Shown piece after piece: positions 15,462 through 22,949 of a DNA stretch of 38,920 bases. Position numbers and translations under genes: made by a program. The notes beneath the pieces were generated by a model. It was not told the origin of the DNA. It did no database searches and was given only the letters and a program-made list of their open reading frames with translations. The stretch comes from JBOFFC01 sp051648405 (GTDB lineage Bacteria > Planctomycetota > Planctomycetia > Pirellulales > Lacipirellulaceae): the NCBI GenBank assembly GCA_051648405.1, contig JBOFFC010000081.1, forward strand, positions 1 through 38,920. Reading direction: 5' to 3'. Each line of letters begins with the position of its first letter. The stretch's first letter is position 1.

Positions 15462-18244
15462 CGGATTCTCTCCGCGGCGCTGGCCGCTTTTTCGATCGCG
15501 ATCCGGCGCGAGTGCACCTCGGCCGCTTCTTCGATACGCCCCAGGCGCCCAAGCACCTGGGCCTGGTTCGCGTAGTGCGTCGCCAGCAGCGTCGCGCTGC
15601 CGGGCGACTTGCGGAGGCGGCGCTCTTCCAGCTCGATCGATCGGCCGAGCGCCACGGACGCCTCGTCGAGCCGCCCCGCGTCGCGGAGCGCGACGCCGCG
15701 GTTGTTCCACATCGCCGCGAGGCTGCGTCGGTAGCGATCCTCCGCGGGGAAGTCCTCGACGAGCCCTTCGAGCGTGCGCGTCGCGTCGTCGAACATCCTG
15801 TCCGACTCGTCGGCCTTCCCGTCCCGCGCGAGGGCCATCGCCAGGTTCCCCTCGGCAAGGGCCTGCTCGCTGCGATGCCGCGGCACCAGCGGCGCGCGGC
15901 GCGTCAGGCGGTCGAGCTCGCGCACGGCGCGCTCGTACGCCTCGATCGCCGCGTCCCAGTCGCCGGCAGTGACCGCGATCGCCCCGCGGTTGTTGGCGGC
16001 CATCGCCATGTCGCAGCGGTAGGCGTCGTTGCCCGGCTCGGCGACGACGAGCGCCTCGAGGATCGCCGCCGCGCGATCGCTGGCCGCGAGCGCTTCGGTG
16101 GCCGAACTCGCACGGAGGACGAAGCTCAGGTTGTCGTTCGCCACCGCCAGCCGCCGCGAGTGCTCGGCGTTCGCCGGATCGACGCGATGGGCGTGCTCTA
16201 GCAGCCCGATCGCCTCGCGGAGCTGCCGGCTGGCGGCGCTCGCCCCTGCCGGGCCATCGACCATCGCCCGTCCGGAGAGCGCCTCGGCGAGGTCGGCGCT
16301 GCGCTGCGGGTCCTTCGGCTGGGCGGCGAGCAACTCCCGGCCCAAGGCGATCGCTTCGTCCAGGGCGAGCCGCGCCGCTTGGGATTCGCCGCGCGACGCG
16401 AGCAGCCGCCCGCGGTTGCCGGTCGAGCGCCCGAGCCATTCGAGCGTCGCGTGGTCCCCCGGCTCGGTGGCCAGTCGCTCGCGGAGCGCGACCTCGGCCG
16501 CGTCGTACGAGGCGAGCGCCGCGTCGAGCCGGCCGAGTCGCTCCGAGGCGGCCGCAGCCTTGACGCGCGTCTGGGCGACCGCGACGGCGAGCGTCGGGTC
16601 CCCAGCGGCGTCGGCCAGGAACTCTTCGTAGTAGGCCAGCGTGTCCTGCAGCATCCGCCGCCGCAGCCCCTCGCTCCCGGGGAGCGTCGCCACGCGGTCG
16701 GCGAGGTCGCCGCCGAACAGCTCGACCAAGCCACGAGCCTGGTGGTAGTGCTTTTCCGCTCGGGCCGCGTTGTGCTGCGACTCGGCGAGCGCCGCCGAGG
16801 TGCGCTGCTGCTCGCGGTAGACGAGTAGTGCGCCAACCAACGAACACGCCGCGACGACCGCCAGGCAGGCGACCGCGGCGGCGACCACGCGGTGATGGCG
16901 CCGCAGCCAGCGGGCGACGCGCTCGGCGCCCGAGGGGGGCCGAGCGACGGTCGGCCGGCCGTCGAGGAACCGGCGCAGGTCGTCGGCCAGCTCGCGCGCG
17001 GTCGCGTAGCGCGCGTCGCGGTCCTTGGCCATCGCGCGGAGGATGATCGTCTCGAGGTCGATCGGGATCGCCGCGTTCAGCCGCCGCGGCGCGACGGGCT
17101 CGTGGCGCTCGACGCGGTCGAGCAGCTCCTGCCGCGACTCGCCGCGGTGGGCGTGTTCGAGGGTCACCAGCTCGTACAGGGTCGCCCCGAGCGCGTAGAC
17201 GTCGGTCCGCCCGTCGATCTGGTCGGCGCGGCCCCGCGCCTGCTCGGGGCTCATGTAGCGGAGCGTGCCGACGACGTCCCCCGTGTGGGTGACCCCCAGG
17301 TCGGACTGCATCCGGGCGAGGCCGAAGTCGGCGACCCACACCTTCCCCTGGCGGTCGAGCAGCAGGTTCGACGGCTTGATGTCGCGGTGCACCACGCCGT
17401 AGTCGTGGGCGTGTTGCAGGGCGTCGGCGGCGTCGGCCGCGAGCTTGGCGGAGGAGCAGAGCTGGGCCGACCTACGCGGCCGGCTCCCCTGCCCCGTGAC
17501 CGAGAACCCGATCGGACCGGCGCCGACGGGGTTGGCGCCTTGCGTCGGATCGCCAGCGGGAGGCGTCGCTCGGCCGGCGGCCGCGTCGATCGTCGTCGCC
17601 GACGGGGGGGCGCCGCGCACGGCCCCCTCCCCTTCCGCCTCGGCGCGCATCTCAGCGATCGCCTGCGCGACCGATTGCCCCTCGATGTGCTGCATCGCGT
17701 AATAGTGGACGCCGCGCTCTTGGCCGATCGCGAAGACCGGCACGATGTGCGGGTGGTGGAGCTGCGCGGCGGCCTGCGCCTCGTTCCGGAACCGTGTGAT
17801 CTGCCGCTGGTCGAGCACCGCGGCAAACGGCAGCACCTTGAGCGCCACGCGCCGGCGTAACGAGCGCTCGACCGCTTCGTAGACGACCCCCATGCCGCCG
17901 CGGCCGATCTCGCGGACCAACAGGTAGTCGCCGATCTCGCGCGGCGCCTCGGCGTCGATCGGCAGCGAGTCGATCGCTGTGGCTTTTTCGCCGCGAACGC
18001 CGCTGGCCGGTTTGCCGGCCCGCGCCCCCACAACGGCGCCGTGGATCACGCGGACCCCTTCGAGGCACTCGGCCAGCTCGTCGCCGAGGTCGGCGTGCCG
18101 CGCGACGACGCTCGCGATCGGCTCGTCGTCGCCGCGTTCGAGCGCCGCGACGTACTCGTCGAGCACCGCCACCAGGCGCGGGTCGGCGACCGAGGCGTCG
18201 ACGGTCGCGTTCGGCCCGATCAAGGGGGTCCTTGTGTGCGTCAC
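15458..18244 (-). CDS. Receptor-type Ser/Thr protein kinase with C-terminal TPR-like repeats
   Basis: I chose GTG 18244 (928 residues) because it overlaps the sigma factor stop as GTGA; an earlier GTG at 18298 is possible. Residues about 100-430 form a Hanks-type kinase: GRGGMGVVYEA as glycine loop, ALKVL with Lys136, HRDIKPSNLLL with Asp288, DFGLA (306-310) and MSPEQARG. An Ala/Gly/Pro-rich insert (about 200-262) sits between the lobes. One membrane helix (about 452-476) separates the cytoplasmic kinase from about 450 residues of helical repeats resembling TPRs (ALASYDAAEVALRERLATEP, AIEAYERAVRELDRLTR), predicted outside the cytoplasm. The N-terminal 70 residues (VLDEYVAALERGD, ADLGDELAECLEG) match those of similar planctomycete kinases. 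Confidence 0.93.
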   Translation of the reverse strand: MTHTRTPLIGPNATVDASVADPRLVAVLDEYVAALERGDDEPIASVVARHADLGDELAECLEGVRVIHGAVVGARAGKPASGVRGEKATAIDSLPIDAEAPREIGDYLLVREIGRGGMGVVYEAVERSLRRRVALKVLPFAAVLDQRQITRFRNEAQAAAQLHHPHIVPVFAIGQERGVHYYAMQHIEGQSVAQAIAEMRAEAEGEGAVRGAPPSATTIDAAAGRATPPAGDPTQGANPVGAGPIGFSVTGQGSRPRRSAQLCSSAKLAADAADALQHAHDYGVVHRDIKPSNLLLDRQGKVWVADFGLARMQSDLGVTHTGDVVGTLRYMSPEQARGRADQIDGRTDVYALGATLYELVTLEHAHRGESRQELLDRVERHEPVAPRRLNAAIPIDLETIILRAMAKDRDARYATARELADDLRRFLDGRPTVARPPSGAERVARWLRRHHRVVAAAVACLAVVAACSLVGALLVYREQQRTSAALAESQHNAARAEKHYHQARGLVELFGGDLADRVATLPGSEGLRRRMLQDTLAYYEEFLADAAGDPTLAVAVAQTRVKAAAASERLGRLDAALASYDAAEVALRERLATEPGDHATLEWLGRSTGNRGRLLASRGESQAARLALDEAIALGRELLAAQPKDPQRSADLAEALSGRAMVDGPAGASAASRQLREAIGLLEHAHRVDPANAEHSRRLAVANDNLSFVLRASSATEALAASDRAAAILEALVVAEPGNDAYRCDMAMAANNRGAIAVTAGDWDAAIEAYERAVRELDRLTRRAPLVPRHRSEQALAEGNLAMALARDGKADESDRMFDDATRTLEGLVEDFPAEDRYRRSLAAMWNNRGVALRDAGRLDEASVALGRSIELEERRLRKSPGSATLLATHYANQAQVLGRLGRIEEAAEVHSRRIAIEKAASAAERIR

Positions 18245-18870
18245 GGCTGGTCCCCTACCCGGTACTGGGCCCGCAACCGCTTGATGCCCCGCAACCACAG
18301 CATCCTCACGGCGCCGGCGGTGCGCCCCATGCGGTCGGCGATCGCGGCGAAGTCGAGCCCCTCTTGGTGCCGGAGGCGCAGAACCTCGCGGTAGTCGTCG
18401 GGGAGCGAGTCGAGGAGCGACGCGAGCTCCTCGGCGTTCTCTTGACGCTCGAAGCAGGCCGACGGGGTCTCCTGCGACGGGTGCTGCATGCGGGCCCCCC
18501 CGGCGACGCCGCTGCCGGCCGGCTCGGCCCGGTCGAGGGGGACCTCGCGGCGCACGTCGCGTTTGGCAGCCTTGACGTGCAGCTCGACCGCCCGCAGCAG
18601 GTTGTTCATCAGGATCCGCCGCAGCCAGCCGAGGAACTCGTCGGGCGAGGCCCCGCGAAAGCTGGGGAAGTCGCGGTGGGCCTCGTAGAACGTCTCCTGG
18701 ACGACGTCCGACGAGCTAACCCGGGTGCGCAGCCGATCGTCGAGCTGTGCTGCGACGACGAGCTTCAGGTACTCGCCGTGCAGTTGCATGAGCCGACCCA
18801 ACGACGCCTCCGACCCGCGCCGGGCGTCGGCGAGGAGTTCGGCAGCGTAGGATCCGGATTGACTGACCAT
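18241..18870 (-). CDS. ECF-type RNA polymerase sigma factor (planctomycete kinase-linked type)
   Basis: The 209-residue protein has sigma region 2 (RTRVSSSDVVQETFYEAHRD, FRGASPDEFLGWLRRILMNN) and region 4 (LPDDYREVLRLRHQEGLDFA, IADRMGRTAGAVRMLWLRGI). The SSSDVVQET-x-x-x-A pattern marks the ECF subgroup that is expanded in planctomycetes and often adjacent to Ser/Thr kinases. I chose the ATG at 18870 because further upstream extension has no sigma homology and enters the divergent promoter region. Its stop overlaps the kinase start, so the two are translationally coupled. No anti-sigma gene is present. Control through the kinase is a reasonable inference. Confidence 0.9.
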   Translation of the reverse strand: MVSQSGSYAAELLADARRGSEASLGRLMQLHGEYLKLVVAAQLDDRLRTRVSSSDVVQETFYEAHRDFPSFRGASPDEFLGWLRRILMNNLLRAVELHVKAAKRDVRREVPLDRAEPAGSGVAGGARMQHPSQETPSACFERQENAEELASLLDSLPDDYREVLRLRHQEGLDFAAIADRMGRTAGAVRMLWLRGIKRLRAQYRVGDQP

Positions 18871-19078
18871 AAGTGCGCAGAGCCTCCGCATGGTTAGGCC
18901 GAAGCTCATCTTAGTTGTCACTTGCGAATTTCGCGCCCCGGCATGAAGGCCGTTTACCCCCCCCATCTGGGCCACCGACCGGCCTGACCGGGCCGCGGCC
19001 CCTTGCCTCCAAGCCCTTGTCGGGAAAACACTTGCGGCGTCGCTGGCCCACCTCTGTACCCCACCCGTGGAGTCTGCC

Positions 19079-19504
19079 GTGTTCCGCTCGATCGTCGCTA
19101 GCTCGATTTCCCTCGTCGCCCTTAGTCTCTCCGCCGGAGCCCCCATGCTGGCGCAAGCCGACGATAAACCGCTGATCGCCCGCGCTAAGGCCGAACTCGC
19201 CGACCACACAAAGCCGTTCGTCATGGTTGTCAAGTTCCGCGTCCTTGCGGGTCAGGAAGAAGCGTTCACCGAGGCCTTCCAGGCGTCGCTCGCGGAGACG
19301 TTCAAAGAGCCGGGGAATATCGCCTACGTCCTCGGCCGATCGCGGACCAACCCCGGCGAGTTCCTGCTCTACGAACGCTGGAAGAGCGCCGCGGACCTCG
19401 ACCTGCACCTCGACTTCCCCTACCTCGTGAAGCTCGCCGAGGCCTTCCCCACGCTGCTCGACGGCGACCCCGAGATCGAGTTCTTCGACCCGATCGCGCC
19501 GTAG
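19079..19504 (+). CDS. Exported ABM-fold protein (putative quinol monooxygenase family)
   Basis: I chose GTG 19079 (141 residues) because GGAG lies six bases before it; GTG 19067 would add four residues. The N-terminus is a signal peptide (FRSIVASSISLVALSLSAGA then PMLAQA). The mature part is one ferredoxin-like ABM domain: FVMVVKFRVLAGQEEAFTEA, EPGNIAYVLGRSRTNPGEFL and LLYERWKSAADLDLHL. ABM proteins include small cofactor-free monooxygenases such as YgiN, but many are uncharacterised. Secretion is unusual for this fold but has been annotated in planctomycetes. The gene is divergent from the sigma factor operon and shares a roughly 200-bp intergenic region with it. Confidence 0.8.
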   Translation: MFRSIVASSISLVALSLSAGAPMLAQADDKPLIARAKAELADHTKPFVMVVKFRVLAGQEEAFTEAFQASLAETFKEPGNIAYVLGRSRTNPGEFLLYERWKSAADLDLHLDFPYLVKLAEAFPTLLDGDPEIEFFDPIAP

Positions 19505-19537
19505 CTCACGCCCCCCGGCCCTACTCCCCCGAGGCCC

Positions 19538-20347
19538 GTGCCCGAAGGCCACACGATCCATCGCGTCGCTCGGGACCACGGCGGGTGGTTCGTTGGCCAA
19601 ACGCTGCGAGCCACGAGCCCCCAGGGTCGATTCTCCGAAGGCGCCGAGCGGCTCGACGGCAAACGCCTCGACGCGGTCGAGGCCTACGGCAAGCACTTGT
19701 TCTATCGCTGGTCGGGGCGGCCGAAGCCGGTGCTGCACGTCCACCTGGGGCTCTACGGCAAGTTCCGTGTCCACTCGCTCGGCAAGGCGAACGAGGCGCC
19801 CCCCGCCCCGCGTGGCGCCGTGCGGCTGCGTGTCGTGGGGAGTGAGCGGGCGTTCGACCTCAACGGTCCCAACTGCTGCGAGCTGCTCGACCGCGACGGC
19901 GTGGCGGCGATCCTAGCGCGACTCGGCCCCGACCCGCTGCGCCCCGACGCCGACCCCGAGCGCGCCTGGGACCGCATCCGCACCAGCCGCGTGGCGATCG
20001 GCGGCTTGCTGCTGAACCAGCAAGTGATCGCCGGGGTAGGGAACATCTACCGCTGCGAAGCGCTTCACTTGCTGGGGGTCCACCCGCGGCGCCTGGGGCG
20101 CGACCTCGACCGGCGCGAGTTCGACTGGCTGTGGGAGAAGCTCGTCGAGCTGCTCGAGGTCGGCGTGAAGCACAACCGGATCATCGTTAGTGACCCGGCG
20201 GTGGTCGGCAAACCGCGCAGCCGGATGACACGCGACGAGCGATTGCGGGTCTACAAGAAGCAGACGTGCCCCGACTGCGGCGCCAGCATCGAAGAGTTCG
20301 TCCAGGCGGCCCGCAAGATGTTCGCTTGCAACCGTTGTCAGAGCTGA
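19538..20347 (+). CDS. Fpg/Nei-family DNA glycosylase (first copy, Nei2-like)
   Basis: The 269-residue product starts at GTG and carries the invariant MPEG-H-T N-terminus. After Met removal the Pro is the nucleophile for base excision, and Glu follows. Lys52 (GKHLFY) is the conserved beta-hairpin lysine. The helix-two-turn-helix is seen as QVIAGVGNIYRCEALHL, and the C-terminal zinc finger as CPDC and CNRC, 16 residues apart. The enzyme removes oxidised bases and nicks the strand by beta/delta elimination. MPEGHT and the zinc finger resemble actinobacterial Nei2. It is 32 bp upstream of the photolyase gene, forming a small repair operon. A second paralog is at 28007. Confidence 0.93.
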   Translation: MPEGHTIHRVARDHGGWFVGQTLRATSPQGRFSEGAERLDGKRLDAVEAYGKHLFYRWSGRPKPVLHVHLGLYGKFRVHSLGKANEAPPAPRGAVRLRVVGSERAFDLNGPNCCELLDRDGVAAILARLGPDPLRPDADPERAWDRIRTSRVAIGGLLLNQQVIAGVGNIYRCEALHLLGVHPRRLGRDLDRREFDWLWEKLVELLEVGVKHNRIIVSDPAVVGKPRSRMTRDERLRVYKKQTCPDCGASIEEFVQAARKMFACNRCQS

Positions 20348-20379
20348 AGGGCCGCGCCCTCCCGGAATCCGAGACGCCG

Positions 20380-21924
20380 ATGGCCACGCAGCTCGTCTGG
20401 TTCAAGCGTGACTTGCGTCTGGCGGACCACGCCCCGCTGGTGGAAGCGGCGAAGCGCGGTCCCTGCCTCTGCCTGTACGTGTACGAGCCCGAGTGGTTCC
20501 GGTCGCCCGAGTTTGACACGTCGCACCTGGTGTTCGTCAACGAGTCGCTCGCCGAGCTGCGCGAGGGGCTCCGCCGCCGGGGGGGCGAGCTCGTAGTGCG
20601 CAGCGGCGCGATGCCCGACGTGCTGATCGACCTGCACGCGACGCACCCCTTCAGCACGGTCTGGGCGCACGAGGAAACCGGCCCGCTGTGGAGCTACGCC
20701 CGCGATCGGCGCGTTGCGCACTGGGCGCGCGACCACGGCGTGAAGTTCTACGAGGCGCCCTCGGGAGGCGTGGTCCGGCGCCTGGCGAGCCGCGACGGCT
20801 GGGCGGGCGCCTGGCAGCAGCGCATGAACCCGCCCCCGCTGCCGGCGCCTGAACGGGTTCCCGGCCCCGAGGCGCTCGCGGAGACCCTTGAACCCGGCGC
20901 GATCCTCGCGTCGCACGAGCTTGGTCTCGCCGGCAGCACGAAGCACGCCGCGCAGCGCGGCGGCGAGTCGTTAGCGATCGAGACCCTCGGGTCGTTCCTG
21001 CGCGACCGCGGCGCCCACTACCGGCGTGACATGTCGAGCCCTAACGAGGGGTGGGACGGCTGCAGCCGGCTGAGCCCCTACTTGGCGTACGGTGCGATCT
21101 CCACTCGCCAGGCCTACCACGCCACGCGCCGCCGCGTGGCCGAGGTCCGCGGGCTGATCGCCTCGGGGCGCGGCGCGGGGCTCGACCCCGAGTGGCCCAA
21201 GTCGCTCGAGTCGTTCGAGGCGCGGCTCCGCTGGCGCTGCCACTTCATGCAGAAGCTCGAGGACCAGCCCGATCTCGAACTAACCAATATGAACCGCGCA
21301 CTCGACGGCCTGCGTCCCATCCCCGACGAACCCGCACGCGACGGCACGCGCTGGAACGCCGAGCACTTCGCCGCCTGGCGCGAGGGCCGCACCGGCTACC
21401 CGATGATCGACGCGACGATGCGCTGCCTGCACGCCACGGGCTGGGTCAACTTCCGCATGCGGGCGATGCTCGCTTCGTTCGCCGCGTACCACCTGTGGCT
21501 CGACTGGCGCGAGCCGGCCCGCTACCTAGCGACGCAGTTCCTCGACTACGAGCCGGGGATCCACTACGCCCAGTTCCAGATGCAGTCGGGCGTGACGGGG
21601 ATGAACACGATCCGCATCTACTCCCCCGTGAAGCAGGCCGCCGACCAAGACCCCCACGGAGCGTTCATCCGCCGCTGGGTCCCCGAGCTGGCCGAGGTCC
21701 CCGACGAGCACCTGGCCGAGCCGCACAAGCTGCCGCCAATCTTGCAGCAGGACTGCGGCTGCGTCGTCGGCCGCGACTACCCTTTACCAATCGTCGAGCA
21801 CCGCGTGGCGTACGCCTTCGCCCGCGACCGGATGCACGCCCTGAAGCGCGACCCCGCGGTGCGGGCCGAGGCGCAGCGGGTGCATCGGAAGCACGGGAGC
21901 CGGAAGCGCGGGCGCAGGGGGTGA
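20380..21924 (+). CDS. Photolyase/cryptochrome family protein, divergent FAD region
   Basis: The 514-residue protein opens with TQLVWFKRDLRLADHAPL, the photolyase N-terminal fold. A longer open frame from 20266 overlaps the glycosylase gene and has no homology there. The C-terminal FAD domain shows LSPYLAYGAISTRQAYH, the FAD pocket segment RWRCHFMQKLEDQPDLE, GYPMIDATMRCLHATGWVNF and YSPVKQAADQDPHGAFIRRW. In classic class I enzymes the next block carries NNxGWQW, with tryptophans of the electron-transfer chain. Here that place reads PGIHYAQFQMQSG, so these tryptophans are missing. It may still repair pyrimidine dimers or may act as a photosensor. Its neighbour is the Nei-like gene. Confidence 0.88.
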   Translation: MATQLVWFKRDLRLADHAPLVEAAKRGPCLCLYVYEPEWFRSPEFDTSHLVFVNESLAELREGLRRRGGELVVRSGAMPDVLIDLHATHPFSTVWAHEETGPLWSYARDRRVAHWARDHGVKFYEAPSGGVVRRLASRDGWAGAWQQRMNPPPLPAPERVPGPEALAETLEPGAILASHELGLAGSTKHAAQRGGESLAIETLGSFLRDRGAHYRRDMSSPNEGWDGCSRLSPYLAYGAISTRQAYHATRRRVAEVRGLIASGRGAGLDPEWPKSLESFEARLRWRCHFMQKLEDQPDLELTNMNRALDGLRPIPDEPARDGTRWNAEHFAAWREGRTGYPMIDATMRCLHATGWVNFRMRAMLASFAAYHLWLDWREPARYLATQFLDYEPGIHYAQFQMQSGVTGMNTIRIYSPVKQAADQDPHGAFIRRWVPELAEVPDEHLAEPHKLPPILQQDCGCVVGRDYPLPIVEHRVAYAFARDRMHALKRDPAVRAEAQRVHRKHGSRKRGRRG

Positions 21925-22022
21925 GCCGGCTCAACGGAGAGACGAAGGTCAAGGTGCCTCCGCGTAGAGGCGAATCCGTTTAACTCACCCTCGCAGATGA
22001 ACGGGCGGCAATCGTCCTGACC

Positions 22023-22178
22023 GTGTTTGGCTGCCTCATGGTATTGAGTGCCGTGATCAGATTCGCGACCCTCTACACCACCCGTAACTTGAGCGAGCTT
22101 TTCGGCGGGCTTGGCGTCTCTGCCGCTATCCTTGTTGCCGGTCTGATTCTGATGGAGAAATCTAAGTCTAAGCGCTAG
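22023..22178 (+). CDS. Possible small two-helix membrane protein, 51 residues
   Basis: The frame opens after a stop at 21981 and reads GTG at 22023 (CTG at 22017 is another possible start). The protein would have two hydrophobic helices, VFGCLMVLSAVIRFATLY and LGVSAAILVAGLILM, joined by a short polar turn (TTRNLSELF), and would end in basic EKSKSKR. That is a sensible small membrane protein topology. GC content falls here (27 of 60 bases in the line at 22141), unlike neighbouring genes. No ribosome-binding site is seen and I do not recognise a family. It fills most of the otherwise empty 284-bp gap between the photolyase and the toxin gene. Confidence 0.45.
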   Translation: MFGCLMVLSAVIRFATLYTTRNLSELFGGLGVSAAILVAGLILMEKSKSKR

Positions 22179-22208
22179 TTCGAGTTGCGAGGCTCTTTAC
22201 GCGCCTTC

Positions 22209-22532
22209 CTACCGCGTTTCGCCCAGGTCGAGCGGCCGACGGCTCCCGTGCCGAAAACCCTGGACAATGACGACGCGATCGACTTCATCGACGGTGAAGA
22301 GCACTAGCAGCGTCTTCTTCACGATCAAGACACGCACCTCTCGCTCGCAGGTCCTGCTCTCAGGGGCGACCGCGCAGCGTTGTGGCATAGCCGACAGAGA
22401 CTCGACACCTTCGCTGATCGCGTTCAACAAACGGGCCGCGTTGACCGGCTCCTGCTTGACACACGCGACGTACTCGATGAACTCGTCGATCTCAGCGTCG
22501 GCTCGGCTGGTGATCCGAACGCGGTAGGTCAT
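22209..22532 (-). CDS. ParE/RelE-family toxin (second module)
   Basis: This 107-residue protein has the ParE/RelE layout: YRVRITSRADAEIDEFIEYV at the N-terminus, a helical section (VNAARLLNAISEGVESLSAM), an Arg-rich middle strand (EREVRVLIVKKTLLVLFTV) and the terminal DRVVIVQGFRHGSR. The late VQGFRHG motif is common to the plasmid-stabilisation (ParE-like) subgroup. The start overlaps the antitoxin stop by 4 bp (22529-22532), showing translational coupling. Targets of the family are gyrase or mRNA on ribosomes; the sequence alone does not decide. It is a different lineage from the module at 1291-1754, as the two toxins share little beyond fold motifs. Confidence 0.85.
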   Translation of the reverse strand: MTYRVRITSRADAEIDEFIEYVACVKQEPVNAARLLNAISEGVESLSAMPQRCAVAPESRTCEREVRVLIVKKTLLVLFTVDEVDRVVIVQGFRHGSRRPLDLGETR

Positions 22533-22795
22533 CGTTTGAACGGGATGCCGTGCCTCGCGGCGATGTCGCGCATCGCTTCACGAAAGTCTTGCGTGCGACC
22601 TGCCTCCACGTCGGCGAAGCTCGCCTGGAGTCGCGCGACGCTGTCCGCCAGCTCGTCGTCCGAAAGCGGCTCGCGGGGGTCAACCGGCGCCGCGTCCGCC
22701 AGGGCGATCACGTAGGCCGTCACGTCGGCGTAGCCGGCCGCCGCCGCGCCGGTCGCGAGGCGCTCGTAGTCGTCGTTGGGGATCTCGATGTGCAT
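22529..22795 (-). CDS. Antitoxin partner of the second ParE/RelE toxin
   Basis: An 88-residue protein beginning MHIEIPNDDYERLATGAAAA. I chose ATG 22795; a longer open frame to 22912 looks unlike the family and overlaps the promoter region of the divergent helicase gene. The N-terminal strand-helix pattern (IEIPNDDYERL, then AGYADVTAYVIALAD) resembles ribbon-helix-helix DNA-binding antitoxins. The C-terminal half (LSDDELADSVARLQASFADV, then FREAMRDIAARHGIPFKR) would wrap the toxin. It is the first gene of the pair and probably autorepresses it. Its promoter and that of the helicase gene must share 22796-22949. Confidence 0.78.
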   Translation of the reverse strand: MHIEIPNDDYERLATGAAAAGYADVTAYVIALADAAPVDPREPLSDDELADSVARLQASFADVEAGRTQDFREAMRDIAARHGIPFKR

Positions 22796-22937
22796 GGCAG
22801 TATTCTCTGACGATCGTGGCCGGTGCGTCAAACGCTTTCGCGGAGCCCAGTCACCCGCAGGGCAACTCCGACGGCTTACGCCGCCGGCTCGCCTTACGAT
22901 CGGGCAGCCCACCCCGGCACTTTCACCGTCGCCCCGC

Positions 22938-22943
22938 TATAGT
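22938..22943 (+). promoter_or_regulatory. Candidate -10 element, possible leaderless start of lhr
   Basis: TATAGT ends six bases before the helicase ATG (22950). A transcript starting 7 bases after the hexamer would begin at or next to the ATG, giving a leaderless mRNA. No convincing -35 element was seen 15-19 bp upstream. Confidence 0.4.
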
Positions 22944-22949
22944 GAATCG

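Noticed and set aside
15462..17339. Upstream extension of the surface protein frame
   Set aside because: This part is a shifted-frame shadow of the kinase gene. The protein with the EDRRVLA motif begins at 15461.
18990..19001. Perfect palindrome GGGCCGCGGCCC in the divergent promoter region
   Set aside because: Short GC-only palindromes are expected by chance at this base composition, and nothing else marks it as an operator.
20266..20379. N-terminal extension of the photolyase
   Set aside because: The extension overlaps the zinc-finger end of the glycosylase gene in another frame, and photolyase homology starts at 20380.
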